The notes under the pieces were generated by a model. It made no database searches. It was given only the letters and a program-made list of their open reading frames with translations, and was not told the DNA's origin. The position numbers were made by a program, and so were the translations under genes. Below are positions 8,541 to 17,345 of a DNA stretch of 64,000 bases, piece after piece. The stretch is from Nonomuraea gerenzanensis. GTDB lineage: Bacteria > Actinomycetota > Actinomycetes > Streptosporangiales > Streptosporangiaceae. Position 1 is the first letter of the stretch, and each line of letters starts with the position of its first letter. The stretch is taken from positions 4,340,001 through 4,404,000 of the forward strand of contig NZ_CP084058.1 in NCBI RefSeq assembly GCF_020215645.1, given 5' to 3'.

Positions 8541-10001
8541 ATGAACCGTCGACAGTTCCTCACCATCGCCGCCCTCACGGGCCTCACCTCCGCCTGCGGC
8601 TCCGGCGGCGCCCGGCGTGCCGCCACCCCCGGCCCCACCGGCTTCCGTACGGAACTGCGCGTGCCACCGCTGCTGGAGGCAGAGGCGGACCGGGACGGGA
8701 CGCGGCACTTCGCGCTGACGATGCAGCGGGGCCGCAGCGAGATCCTGCCCGGCAAGCCGGTCGAGACGTGGGGCTTCAACGGCCCGCATCTCGGCCCGAC
8801 GATCCGGGCGGCCCGCGGCGACAAGGTACGCATGACGGTCACCAACCGCCTGGCCGAGGCGAGCACCGTGCACTGGCACGGGATGCGGCTGCCCGCCAAG
8901 ATGGACGGCGGCCCGCATCAGCTGATCGAGCCCGGCGGCACGTGGAGCCCGCACTGGACGATCGACCAGCCCGCCGCCACGTCCTGGTACCACCCGCACC
9001 CGCACGGCGTCACCGCCGGACACGTCTACCGCGGCCTGGCCGGCATGTTCATCATCGACGACGGCGACACCTCCGGGCTGCCCTCGGAGTACGGGGTGGA
9101 CGACGTGCCGCTCGTGCTGCAGGACAAGGAGCTCGCCGAGGACGGCTCGCCGACCGGCGACACGCTGAGCGGCACGTTCGGCATCCTGGGTGACCGCATG
9201 CTGGTCAACGGCACGTACGCGCCGTTCATGAACGTGCGCACCGAGCGGGTGCGCTTCCGGGTGCTCAACGGGTCGAACGCCCGGCGCTACAACCTCACGT
9301 TCGGCGACGGCAGGAGGTTCCACGTGGTCGGCAACGACGCCGGGCTGCTGGCGGCCCCGGTCGAGGTGGAGCAGGTCTCGCTCTCTCCGGGCGAGCGCGC
9401 GGAGGTCGTCGTGGGGTTCGCCGCCGGCGAGGAGGTCCTGCTGCGTACGGTGCCGGGCGGCGACGACATCGACGAGGGCGACTTCGACCTGCTGAAGCTC
9501 GTCGCGGCCGAGAAGCTCGCGCCCTCACCCGGACTGCCGGCCCGCCTGGCCGCGCCCGAGCCGATCGTGGCCCCGGCGAACGCCAGGGTGCGCCGGTTCC
9601 GGCTCAACGGGCATGACGCCATCAACGGCAAGGAGATGGACATGTCCCGCATCGACGAGGTGGTCCCGGCCGGCGCCACCGAGATCTGGGAGATCGAGAA
9701 CACCGTCTACGCCCACAACTTCCACATCCACGAGGTGGCCTTCCAGGTGCTGGACGTGGACGGGGAGCAGCCGCCGGCGTACGCGAGCGGTCACAAGGAC
9801 ACGGTGTACGTGCCGCCGAAGAGCACGGTGCGGCTCGCCGTCCGGTTCGGCGGCTTCACGGATCCCGTCACGCCGTACATGTACCACTGCCACATCCTGC
9901 GGCACGAGGACTCCGGCATGATGGGCCAGTTCGTGATCGTCGAGCCGGGGACCGAGGGGCAGGTGCCGCGCACGATCGCCACGCCGCACGGGCCGCACTG
10001 A
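8541..10001 (+). CDS. Multicopper oxidase, exported lipoprotein
   Basis: A 486-residue three-domain multicopper oxidase (CueO/bilirubin-oxidase-like). The N terminus MNRRQFLTIAALTGLTSACG combines a twin-arginine motif with a lipobox (LTSAC), so it should be exported folded and lipid-anchored outside the membrane. All four copper motifs are present: HWHGMRLP, WYHPHPHG, HNFHIHE and the C-terminal YHCHILRHEDSGMM with the type 1 Cys-His. Such enzymes oxidise metal ions (Cu(I), Mn(II)) or phenolics with reduction of oxygen to water. A GGGACC lies just before the ATG. It sits 78 bases after the two-component operon and could be its target. Confidence 0.92.
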   Translation: MNRRQFLTIAALTGLTSACGSGGARRAATPGPTGFRTELRVPPLLEAEADRDGTRHFALTMQRGRSEILPGKPVETWGFNGPHLGPTIRAARGDKVRMTVTNRLAEASTVHWHGMRLPAKMDGGPHQLIEPGGTWSPHWTIDQPAATSWYHPHPHGVTAGHVYRGLAGMFIIDDGDTSGLPSEYGVDDVPLVLQDKELAEDGSPTGDTLSGTFGILGDRMLVNGTYAPFMNVRTERVRFRVLNGSNARRYNLTFGDGRRFHVVGNDAGLLAAPVEVEQVSLSPGERAEVVVGFAAGEEVLLRTVPGGDDIDEGDFDLLKLVAAEKLAPSPGLPARLAAPEPIVAPANARVRRFRLNGHDAINGKEMDMSRIDEVVPAGATEIWEIENTVYAHNFHIHEVAFQVLDVDGEQPPAYASGHKDTVYVPPKSTVRLAVRFGGFTDPVTPYMYHCHILRHEDSGMMGQFVIVEPGTEGQVPRTIATPHGPH

Positions 10002-10091
10002 CAGGTGCCGGGGCCCCGCGGGAACGCCTCGGCCTGAGATCCGGGGTCAGGGCCGTGGTGCGAGGTCGCGGGCGGGCACGACACCCGGCGC

Positions 10092-10625
10092 TCACCCCTT
10101 CGGCCCCCGGGTCTTGCCGTTCCTGGTCTGCCCGGGCGGCACATGGCGGGACGTGGACACCGTCGGGGCGGCGGTCGGCGTGGTGGGTGGCCGGGTGGGC
10201 GGCCGGGTGGCGGTGGGCCGGGTGGTGGTGGGCGTCGCGGACCGGCTCGGGGCGGCCGGGGTGCGGGAGCGGGTGACGCTGCTCACCGGCGGCGGCGCGA
10301 CCGTCCTGGACCGGGTGCGGACGGGCGCCGGCGAGGAGCTGCGCACCGCCGGCGCGGTGGTGGCGAGGGGCCGGGCGCTCATCGCCCCGGGCGACCGGAC
10401 CTCGGCGGAGCCACGCCCGGGCTCCCGCTGAGAAGGAGATCCGGTGGTGGGGCCGGGGCCGCCCGCGTCGACCCGGGTGCCGTTGAACGCGCCGCCGATG
10501 AAGACCGCCGTGCAGGCGAGCAGCAACGTCCCGCACAGGACACCGACGATCGTCAGCATCCGCCTGCGCCGCCCGTCCTGGTCGGCGGATTCCGCCGCGC
10601 TGGTTCTCCGTCGTGCCTCACTCAC
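10092..10625 (-). CDS. Small membrane-anchored protein with Ser/Thr/Pro-rich tail
   Basis: Unrecognised family. From the GTG at 10625 it has a short charged cytoplasmic segment (MSEARRRTSAAESADQDGRR) and one membrane helix at about residues 24-46 (MLTIVGVLCGTLLLACTAVF). A roughly 130-residue extracytoplasmic region follows, dominated by Thr, Pro, Ser, Arg and Ala. Such tails are typical of disordered cell-wall-spanning or O-mannosylated regions. A TTG two codons upstream is an alternative start. It converges on the oxidase gene. Codon bias is normal for the window, which supports real coding despite the low complexity. Confidence 0.6.
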   Translation of the reverse strand: MSEARRRTSAAESADQDGRRRRMLTIVGVLCGTLLLACTAVFIGGAFNGTRVDAGGPGPTTGSPSQREPGRGSAEVRSPGAMSARPLATTAPAVRSSSPAPVRTRSRTVAPPPVSSVTRSRTPAAPSRSATPTTTRPTATRPPTRPPTTPTAAPTVSTSRHVPPGQTRNGKTRGPKG

Positions 10626-10729
10626 GATCAACGATCGTAGGGACTACGGCCCCCGTCCCCGGCCGAAGCGGGAATCTGCCGGACAAAATGTGATCAACCA
10701 CTGCCGTCAACGGATCCGACACCGAGCGG

Positions 10730-11431
10730 TCAGCAGGTGCACAGCAGCCCGCGCAGCGACGTCTCCAGGCACAGGCTGGAGCGCGCCGGCCGCGGCCAGG
10801 GGAAGCGCACCAGCGTCTCGTCCACCCGCACCGTGGCCCCGAACCGGTCCAGCTCCCACAGCCACACGTCCTCGGTCTGCTCCCCGAGCTGCCGGGTGAC
10901 GCCCGCGGCGAGCTGCGCCCGGTGCGAGGAGTTGACGTGGGCCAGCACCCGCTCCGCCGTCTCGGTGAGCGGATCGGGTGCCGCCTCCAGGTAGTCGTCG
11001 GCGTCCAGCACGCCCGACTCCTGCCCGGTCAGGTAGACCACCTGCGCCACGTCCAGCCGCAGCAACCGGGGCGCGTCCGGCCGGCCGAAGCGCTCCAGCG
11101 CGTCGAACAGGCTCTCGTCCGCGGTGTGCGCGGCCACCGCCACGGCGGCGGAGCGGGCCTCGACCTCCGGTACGGCCTCCGCCCAGCCCTGCACCTCGAT
11201 CAGCCCGCGTGGATGCGTGATGGTGCCCAGTTGCCGCATCGCGGTGAGGTTCACGGCCACGACGGCGTCCGCGCGCAGCCCGTGCAGGCTCTCGCCGGGC
11301 CGGACGAGCAAGATGGGGCGCCCGCGCTCGTCCACCCCGCCGCGCGCGGGCGAAGGGGCGCCGTCGACAGAGAGCTTGGCGACGTTGGCCGTCGCGGCGA
11401 GGGTCCGGACCCGTTCGGGGATCGGCAGCAT
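10730..11431 (-). CDS. DUF2470 domain protein (HugZ-like haem/iron utilisation)
   Basis: A 233-residue protein with a split-barrel (pyridoxamine-oxidase-like) N-terminal region and a C-terminal DUF2470-type segment (about 140-215; ERVLAHVNSSHRAQLAAGV). Related proteins occur in haem-degradation and iron-utilisation loci. The Cys-x-Cys at the extreme C terminus (GLLCTC) is a notable extra. An AAGGAGGCGCC lies just before the ATG. Divergent overlapping iron boxes sit 28 bases upstream, so the gene should be repressed by iron through an IdeR/DmdR regulator. The domain assignment is by recall of motif pattern, not by search. Confidence 0.7.
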   Translation of the reverse strand: MLPIPERVRTLAATANVAKLSVDGAPSPARGGVDERGRPILLVRPGESLHGLRADAVVAVNLTAMRQLGTITHPRGLIEVQGWAEAVPEVEARSAAVAVAAHTADESLFDALERFGRPDAPRLLRLDVAQVVYLTGQESGVLDADDYLEAAPDPLTETAERVLAHVNSSHRAQLAAGVTRQLGEQTEDVWLWELDRFGATVRVDETLVRFPWPRPARSSLCLETSLRGLLCTC

Positions 11432-11458
11432 GGCGCCTCCTTGAGAGCATCAATAGTG

Positions 11459-11492
11459 GTAGGTTAGCCTTACCTAAGTAAGGATTACCTAA
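11459..11492. promoter_or_regulatory. Two overlapping iron boxes (IdeR/DmdR operators)
   Basis: The 19-mer at 11459-11477 (GTAGGTTAGCCTTACCTAA) matches the IdeR/DmdR/DtxR consensus TTAGGTTAGGCTAACCTAA at 16 of 19 positions. A second, at 11474-11492, matches at 14 of 19 and overlaps the first by four bases. Overlapping double sites fit two regulator dimers binding opposite faces. The array lies between the divergent DUF2470 gene and the S4 gene, within 20 bases of the S4 start. Confidence 0.75.
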
Positions 11493-11508
11493 TCACATCG
11501 AGGTGAAC

Positions 11509-12123
11509 GTGCGCTACACCGGCCCGAAGGTGCGACTGTCGCGTCGCGCGGGCGTCCCGCTGACCAGGAAAGCCGTCCGCTACTTCGAACAGCGCCCCTA
11601 CCCGCCGGGCGAGCACGGCCGCAAGACCAACCGCCGCAACGCCGGCGACTACGGCCTGCGGCTGATGGAGAAGCAGAAGCTGCGCTGGTACTACGACGTG
11701 TCGGAGCGGCAGCTGCGCCGCTACTGGGACCTCGCCGTGCGCAAGTCGGGCGCCTCGGGCGCCGAGCTGGTCACGATCCTGGAGAGCCGTCTGGCCTCGC
11801 TGGTGCTGCGCTCGGGCCTCGCGCCGTCGATCTACGCGGCCCGGCAGTACATCAGCCACGGGCACATCGCCGTGGACGGCCGCAAGGTGGACATCCCGAG
11901 CTACCTGGTCAAGCCGGGGCAGGTCATCTCGGTGCGGGAGCGTTCGCGCCAGATGCAGCCGTTCGTGGCCGCCGCCGAGGGCGTCTACGCCGACGACCGC
12001 CCGGCGGGGTACCTGTCGGTCGAGCTGCAGGAGCTGCGTTTCACGCTGGTCAGCCGGCCGCAGCGCGAGCAGATCGCGATCCCGGTGGACGAGCAGCTCG
12101 TGGTGGAGTTCTACTCCCGCTGA
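11509..12123 (+). CDS. rpsD: 30S ribosomal protein S4, cysteine-free form
   Basis: A 204-residue S4 protein that binds 16S rRNA and nucleates assembly of the small subunit body. The N-terminal region ([19 protein letters not shown] then [11 protein letters not shown]) lacks the zinc-binding cysteines of the C+ form. The S4 RNA-binding domain is clear (about 90-150; [31 protein letters not shown]). The GTG at 11509 was chosen because GAGG sits five bases before it; a GTG at 11503 would add two residues. It stands alone rather than in an rpsM-rpsK-rpoA operon, and iron boxes overlap its promoter region. Confidence 0.9.
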   Translation: MRYTGPKVRLSRRAGVPLTRKAVRYFEQRPYPPGEHGRKTNRRNAGDYGLRLMEKQKLRWYYDVSERQLRRYWDLAVRKSGASGAELVTILESRLASLVLRSGLAPSIYAARQYISHGHIAVDGRKVDIPSYLVKPGQVISVRERSRQMQPFVAAAEGVYADDRPAGYLSVELQELRFTLVSRPQREQIAIPVDEQLVVEFYSR

Positions 12124-12154
12124 CCGGCGAGGAGGGCGAGCCCGGGGGCAGCGA

Positions 12155-13048
12155 TCACGCGGACCGTGACCGCTTCCCCCGGGCCTTCTTCATGGGCGCG
12201 GCCTTCATGGGCACGGCCTTCATGGGGGCGGCGGCGGGCGCCGTCTCGCGCAGCGCGCGCAGCTCCGCGACCTCCTTGCGCAGCTCGGACAGCTCGTCAA
12301 GGATCTGCTGCGTGTGCGCCCTGGTGTCCTCCATGATGTGCGCCGTGCTGTCCTCCAGCGCCGCCCGCTCCTCGGCGTTCTCCTCGTCCATCGCGCTCAC
12401 CACGACCGCCAGGAACAGGTTGAGCACCACGAACGTGCACACGAGGATGAAGATGGTGAAGAAGATCCACGCCGTCGGGTGGCGGCTCATCACCTCCCTG
12501 GCGATGTTGCCCCAGTCGTCGCCGGTCATCGTCTGGTAGAGCGTGAACAGCGAGGTCGGCAGGCTGCCGAAGCGGTGCGGCGCGGTCTGCCCGTAGAGCT
12601 TGGTGGCCATCACGGCGGCCACGTACAGGACCAGCGACAGCAGCACCACGATCGAGCTCATCCCCGGCATCGCGCGCAGCAGCGCCGAGACCACGCGGCG
12701 CAGGCTCGGCACCACCGACAGCAGCCGCAGCACGCGCAGGATGCGCAGCGCGCGCAGCACCGACAGGCCGCCGTTGGTGGAGGCGAAGGCGATGGCGACG
12801 ATGAGGGTGTCGAAGATGTTCCACGGGTCGCGGACGAAGGCGGCCCGCTCGACGTAGAGCTTGGCGATCAGCTCGGCGGTGAAGATGTACAGCGCCACGT
12901 GGTCGACCACGGTCAGGACGGTGCCGTACTGGGCGACGACGGCGGGGAAGGTCTCCAGGCCGAGGGTGGCCGCGTTGATCAGGATGACGCCGACGATGAA
13001 CCGCTGGAAGTGGCGGTGGGCGAGTAGGACGCGGGTGCGTTCGCGCAC
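12155..13048 (-). CDS. Voltage-gated ion channel-like protein (single-domain Nav/Cav type)
   Basis: A 297-residue protein with the six-helix plan of bacterial single-repeat sodium/calcium channels. S1-S3 span about residues 15-90. S4 is the Arg-ladder RALRILRVLRLLSVVPSLRR (about 100-119). S5, a pore loop with selectivity-filter segment TMTGDDWGNI, and S6 (FFTIFILVCTFVVLNLFLAV) follow. A coiled-coil assembly tail (about 222-262) and a terminal lysine-rich repeat of A/V-P-M-K end the protein. The acidic DD filter differs from the TLESW filter of NaChBac and is closer to calcium-type filters. It should form a tetramer in the plasma membrane. Confidence 0.85.
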   Translation of the reverse strand: MRERTRVLLAHRHFQRFIVGVILINAATLGLETFPAVVAQYGTVLTVVDHVALYIFTAELIAKLYVERAAFVRDPWNIFDTLIVAIAFASTNGGLSVLRALRILRVLRLLSVVPSLRRVVSALLRAMPGMSSIVVLLSLVLYVAAVMATKLYGQTAPHRFGSLPTSLFTLYQTMTGDDWGNIAREVMSRHPTAWIFFTIFILVCTFVVLNLFLAVVVSAMDEENAEERAALEDSTAHIMEDTRAHTQQILDELSELRKEVAELRALRETAPAAAPMKAVPMKAAPMKKARGKRSRSA

Positions 13049-13168
13049 GGGGGCAGGCTCCTCGGAGGTGGATCAAGTGCCGTCCCATGATGACGCATGA
13101 TGATCAAGCGGGAGACTGTGGTATAAAGCCCACCTGGCGCTGTCAACGGTGAGGGGGGCCGAGCGGCC

Positions 13169-13483
13169 ATGTCCTATCCCAACTACGGTCCCGGCAACTA
13201 CGGGCCGCCGCCGCAGAGTCATCCCAACGGCACGGTCATCCTCGTGCTGGGCATCGTGAGCCTGGTGGCCTGCATGCTGACCGGCCCGTTCGCCTGGTCG
13301 ATGGGCAACAAGGCGCTGCGCGAGATCGACGAGAGCGGCTACTACTACGAGAACCGGGGCATGGTCCAGGCCGGGCGCATCTGCGGCATCATCGGCACGG
13401 TCCTGCTGATCATCACGTTCTGCTTCGTCGCCCTCGGCGTGACGCTGGGCGTCATCGGCGCCATCACGGAGGGCTCGTCCTAG
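13169..13483 (+). CDS. DUF4190-type small membrane protein
   Basis: A 104-residue protein with a short Tyr/Pro/Gly-rich cytoplasmic N terminus (MSYPNYGPGNYGPPPQ) and two membrane segments. These are about residues 24-48 (ILVLGIVSLVACMLTGPFAW) and 71-98, separated by the loop GNKALREIDESG, characteristic of DUF4190. Function is unknown; members are common near membrane and cell-division genes of actinomycetes. GAGGGGGG lies about ten bases before the ATG. A perfect hairpin begins three bases after the stop. Confidence 0.8.
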   Translation: MSYPNYGPGNYGPPPQSHPNGTVILVLGIVSLVACMLTGPFAWSMGNKALREIDESGYYYENRGMVQAGRICGIIGTVLLIITFCFVALGVTLGVIGAITEGSS

Positions 13484-13485
13484 CG

Positions 13486-13510
13486 GCGGGGGCCGGGCCC
13501 CGGCCCCCGC
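13486..13510. terminator. Perfect 12-bp hairpin between convergent genes
   Basis: GCGGGGGCCGGG, one C, then CCCGGCCCCCGC form a perfect dyad between the stops of the DUF4190 gene (13483) and the subtilase (13520). It lacks a T-run, as is common in high-GC actinomycetes, and can serve both directions. Confidence 0.65.
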
Positions 13511-13519
13511 GAGCGCGCG

Positions 13520-14878
13520 TCAGACCGCGTGCCTGGAGCGTTTCTGCAGCGCGGCGATGATCCCGGCCGGGTCCACGGTCCCGTAGCCGTAGTCGTAGTC
13601 GAACCCGACCTCGCTGCGGTCCTCAGCCGTCCTGCGCAGCAGGGCCCGCAGTTGCGCCGGTGAGAGCTTGGCCGCGGGCCAGCGGGTGCGCACCGCCGCC
13701 ACGAGCCCGGCCGCGACCGGCGCCGCCGCCGACGTGCCCGAGTCGGGCTCGCTCGCGCCGAACGCCCTGGAGCCCAGGAAGTGCGTGTACGCGCACACGT
13801 CCGGCTTGCGCGCGGTCAGCCGCCCCGGCCCCTGCGAGGAGTAGCCCACCCGCTCGCCGTTGACGTCGATGCCGCCCACCGACAGCACCTTGTGGTGGGA
13901 GTTGGCGCCCACGATGGGCCGCCCCTGGTAGGCGCAGCGGCCGTCCGGGCACTCGCGCCCGCAGTTGCCCGCCGCGAACAGCACGTCGGCGCCCGCTCTG
14001 TCGAGCGCGGCCACCATCAGGTTGAACGGGTGCGCCGCGTTGTCGGAGTAGTTGCCCGGATGCCCCACGGGGAAGTCCCACTCGGGCGAGAACGACCCCC
14101 ACGAGTTGTTCACCACCAGCGTCCGCGTCTCGGCGGGCTGGGCGTCGAGCACGTTGCGCAGGTGCGCGAAGGCGGCCACCGCGTCCGACAGCAGGCCGTC
14201 CAGTGCCGAGCCGCCCGGCCGGGTGGACAGCAGCACGGGCAGGTCGATCAGCGTGGCCTGTGGCGCGGCGATGAGCGCGTCGAACGCGCACATCGTGCCG
14301 TGGTCCACCTCGAACTCGCCCGGCCTGCCCGCCACGCCCGACGGGCTCCAGCACCGCTCGGCGTCCAGCGTGACGCCGCGGCCGAGCTGCCTGGCCGTGT
14401 GCGCGGCGTTGATCCCGGTGTCCAGCACGGCGACCGTCACGCCGTCGCCGTCGAGCCCCTCCGCGTGCAGCCCCGGCACGTTCAGCAGCCGCTCGACGTC
14501 GTGCCAGTCGCCTGACGGCGGATCGCCCCCGCACACCGGCGTGGACTCGATGACCGGGTCGGCGAACACGCCCACCACGTCCGGCCTGAGCGCGGGCAGC
14601 AGCGCGACCCTGGCGGTCAGCTCGTCGTCGGAGATGGTGCCCCGCACCAGCACCGAGGCGTCCTCCGCGGCCAGGGAGAAGTCCAGCGGCTGGCTGAGCG
14701 AGAGCGGGTCCCCGCCGGCGGCGGGCACCGGGCGCGGCACGGCCACGGGCGTGAACGCGGGATCGAGCTCGACTCCGGGCAGCCCGTCGGCGACGTCGGC
14801 CGTGGTGGCGCTCTGCGCGGGGTCGGCGACCGCCGCGACGAGATCGGGGGAGGGACGGAGCTGGATCAGGATCCGCAT
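13520..14878 (-). CDS. S8 family serine peptidase (subtilase), apparently intracellular
   Basis: A 452-residue subtilisin-fold protease. The catalytic triad is visible as Asp153 (VLDTGIN), His193 (VDHGTMCAF) and Ser383 (SGTSAAAPVAAG), with the oxyanion Asn305 in FAAGNCGREC. There is no signal peptide or membrane segment. The N-terminal 120 residues are a non-catalytic region that could be a cytoplasmic regulatory or targeting domain rather than a standard propeptide. Seven cysteines cluster around the catalytic core, unusual for an exported subtilase and consistent with a cytoplasmic location. The substrate is unknown. Its promoter should lie in the 188-bp divergent gap to the next gene. Confidence 0.88.
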   Translation of the reverse strand: MRILIQLRPSPDLVAAVADPAQSATTADVADGLPGVELDPAFTPVAVPRPVPAAGGDPLSLSQPLDFSLAAEDASVLVRGTISDDELTARVALLPALRPDVVGVFADPVIESTPVCGGDPPSGDWHDVERLLNVPGLHAEGLDGDGVTVAVLDTGINAAHTARQLGRGVTLDAERCWSPSGVAGRPGEFEVDHGTMCAFDALIAAPQATLIDLPVLLSTRPGGSALDGLLSDAVAAFAHLRNVLDAQPAETRTLVVNNSWGSFSPEWDFPVGHPGNYSDNAAHPFNLMVAALDRAGADVLFAAGNCGRECPDGRCAYQGRPIVGANSHHKVLSVGGIDVNGERVGYSSQGPGRLTARKPDVCAYTHFLGSRAFGASEPDSGTSAAAPVAAGLVAAVRTRWPAAKLSPAQLRALLRRTAEDRSEVGFDYDYGYGTVDPAGIIAALQKRSRHAV

Positions 14879-15066
14879 GTGTCACCACCGAGACGTTTGT
14901 GGGAGGGAAACAGACGTCCCAACATTCCTGCATCCGGCCCTGGCGCGTCCAGCGGATCTGAGGTGTTTTGACCTGCGGAAACTCGCTAATCGGGGCGAAG
15001 CGGACGACATTTGTTCTGGGACGCCAGACTTCCTTGTTTTCGGTCTGTTCACTACCGTGAGGCGTT

Positions 15067-17106
15067 ATGACGCTCCAGGCGCAAAAGCCGGTTGACGACG
15101 GAGAAAAGGCCCACTGGTTGGCGGTGCGGCCGAGGCTGGTCCTCGCCAGTGCCTTCATGCTCTTCCTCGAGCTGGCGCTGATCCGGTGGACCGGGTCCAA
15201 CATCGTCCATCTCAGTTATTTCACCAATTTCGTGCTGCTCGGGTCCTTCCTCGGGATCGGGCTGGGCTTCCTGCGCGTGGGGCGTTCGCGACGGCAGCCG
15301 TACTACTCGCCCATCGTGCTGGCCGTCCTGACCATCGTCGTGCTGACCTTCCCGGTCACCGTCGACCGCAACACCGAGGGCGTCCTGTACTGGACGAGCC
15401 TGTCCACCAGCGGGCCGCCCGCCTGGGCGATCCTGCCGGTGATCTTCTGTGCCGCCGCCGTCGTGCTCATGGGGCCCGCCGAGCTGGTCGGGCGGTGCTT
15501 CCCGGAGCTGCCGCGCCTGGAGGCCTACCGCTACGACCTGATCGGCAGCCTCACCGGCATCGCCGCGTTCACCGCGCTGTCGTTCCTCAGCGCGCCGCCG
15601 GTGTTCTGGGGCCTGATCGCGGCCCTCTGCTACGGTTTGCTGCTCGTGCCCAGGCCCCGGGTGCTCTACGTGGGGCTGGTCACCGTGCCGTCCCTGGTCG
15701 TGGTCGGGCTGCTGCTGGCCGAGACGCTCACCGCCGGGGCGATCTGGTCGCCGTACTACAAGGTGACCACCAAGCAGCTCGTGCAGGTCGGCGTCCCCGT
15801 GACCGACATCGCGGTCAACGGCATCCCGCACCAGCAGGCCGTGCCCGCCTACGCCCGGCTGCAGTGGGAGGCCCAGTACGGCCTGCCGTACGAACGCGCG
15901 AGCAAGCAGCCCAGGGACGTGCTCATCGTCGGCGCGGGCAGCGGCACCGACGTGGCGATCGCGCTGTCCAAGGGCGCCACCCGCGTGGACGCCGTCGAGA
16001 TCGACCCCAAGCTGCGCGAGCTGGGCGGCTCCGTGCACCCCGACCGGCCCTACGCCGATCCGCGCGTCACCACCCACGTCACCGACGGCCGCGCCTTCCT
16101 GGAGCGCACCGCCGACAAGTACGACCTCATCCTGTTCGCCCTGCCCGACTCGCTCACCCTCGTCTCCGGTGCCAGCTCGCTGCGCCTGGAGAGCTACCTG
16201 TTCACCGAGGAGGCCATGCGGGCGGCCCGCGCCCACCTCAAGCCGGGCGGCACGTTCTCGATGTACAACTACTACCGCGAGAGCTGGCTCGTCGACCGCC
16301 TGGCCACCACCATGCAGCGCGCCTTCGGCCACAAGCCCTGCGTGGACGTGGTCAGCACCGCCGGGCAGCAGGCCGTCATCACCGCCGGCCTGGCCGCGAG
16401 CGACCAGCGCTGCGCCGCCGAGTGGCCCGGCGCCGCCCCCGGCACGCCCGAGCCCGCCGGTGACGACCGGCCCTTCCTCTACCTGAAGGAAGGCACGATC
16501 CCGCCCATCTACGTCATCACGCTCGGCCTGATCCTCATCGTCAGCCTGCTGGCCGTGCGCGTCGTGGCGGGCCCGTACCAGCGCATGCGCCCGTACGCGG
16601 ACCTGTTCCTGCTGGGCGTGGGCTTCATGTTGCTGGAGACCAAGAGCGTGACCGGGTTCGCGCTGCTGTTCGGCACCACGTGGGTGGTCAACGCGATCGT
16701 CTTCGCCGGGGTGCTCGTCGCGGTGCTCGCCGCCGTCGAGGTGACCCGCCGCTTCCGCACGCCGCCACTTCCGATCATGTACGGCGTGCTGTTCGCGGGC
16801 CTGTTGCTGGCCTGGCTGGTGCCCAACGAATGGTTGTTGTCGCTGCCGGTCCCGCTGCGCGCGGTGGCCGCGGTGACGGTGGCATTCCTGCCGATCTTCG
16901 CCGCGAACGTGGTCTTCGCCAAACGATTCGCCGAGACGGCCGACGCGACCACCTCCTTCGGCGCGAACCTGCTGGGTGCCATGGTCGGCGGCTGCCTGGA
17001 GTACGTCGCCTTGGTGATCGGCTACCAGGGCCTGCTCATCGTGGCGGCCCTGCTGTACGTGGGCGCGCTGGCCCTGCTGCCCAGGAAGAACTCCGCCCTG
17101 GTGTGA
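15067..17106 (+). CDS. Membrane protein with spermidine-synthase-like domain
   Basis: A 679-residue polytopic protein. Six or seven membrane helices (about residues 22-220) precede a soluble spermidine-synthase/SAM-methyltransferase-like Rossmann domain (about 283-460). That domain has the glycine loop VGAGSGTDVA (288-297), the acidic EID (311-313) and a DLILFALPDS strand. About six more helices form the C terminus (500-670). Membrane-fused spermidine-synthase-like proteins are widespread but mostly uncharacterised; polyamine or S-adenosyl chemistry is likely, but substrate and direction are not known. The ATG is preceded by GTGAGG. A palindrome lies 20 bases after the stop. Confidence 0.8.
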   Translation: MTLQAQKPVDDGEKAHWLAVRPRLVLASAFMLFLELALIRWTGSNIVHLSYFTNFVLLGSFLGIGLGFLRVGRSRRQPYYSPIVLAVLTIVVLTFPVTVDRNTEGVLYWTSLSTSGPPAWAILPVIFCAAAVVLMGPAELVGRCFPELPRLEAYRYDLIGSLTGIAAFTALSFLSAPPVFWGLIAALCYGLLLVPRPRVLYVGLVTVPSLVVVGLLLAETLTAGAIWSPYYKVTTKQLVQVGVPVTDIAVNGIPHQQAVPAYARLQWEAQYGLPYERASKQPRDVLIVGAGSGTDVAIALSKGATRVDAVEIDPKLRELGGSVHPDRPYADPRVTTHVTDGRAFLERTADKYDLILFALPDSLTLVSGASSLRLESYLFTEEAMRAARAHLKPGGTFSMYNYYRESWLVDRLATTMQRAFGHKPCVDVVSTAGQQAVITAGLAASDQRCAAEWPGAAPGTPEPAGDDRPFLYLKEGTIPPIYVITLGLILIVSLLAVRVVAGPYQRMRPYADLFLLGVGFMLLETKSVTGFALLFGTTWVVNAIVFAGVLVAVLAAVEVTRRFRTPPLPIMYGVLFAGLLLAWLVPNEWLLSLPVPLRAVAAVTVAFLPIFAANVVFAKRFAETADATTSFGANLLGAMVGGCLEYVALVIGYQGLLIVAALLYVGALALLPRKNSALV

Positions 17107-17125
17107 CCGCTCCTGAAAGGTCGCC

Positions 17126-17144
17126 GAGCATTTCCGAAATGCTC
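17126..17144. promoter_or_regulatory. Perfect 9-bp-arm palindrome (operator or terminator)
   Basis: GAGCATTTC, one C, then GAAATGCTC. As RNA it would form a seven-pair stem with a five-base loop followed by the U-rich TCTGTAATTCCTT, so it could terminate the spermidine-synthase-like gene. As DNA it is an ideal operator for a dimeric regulator upstream of the next gene. The sequence alone does not decide. Confidence 0.5.
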
Positions 17145-17345
17145 TCTGTAATTCCTTGACCAATGGTCAGATGAACGGTTTCCGGCACGGGTTGATTTGT
17201 CGCGGACCGCGAGGTGAGGTAGAGATACCAGCCATGCCTTGATCGCGATGATCGTTGGTCTGCAGAAAGTGAGAATTCCTCTTTACGAAAGGGAGGTACG
17301 AGATCGGGGGTGACGTCCGGTAAACCCACGAGCAAAGGTGTAATC

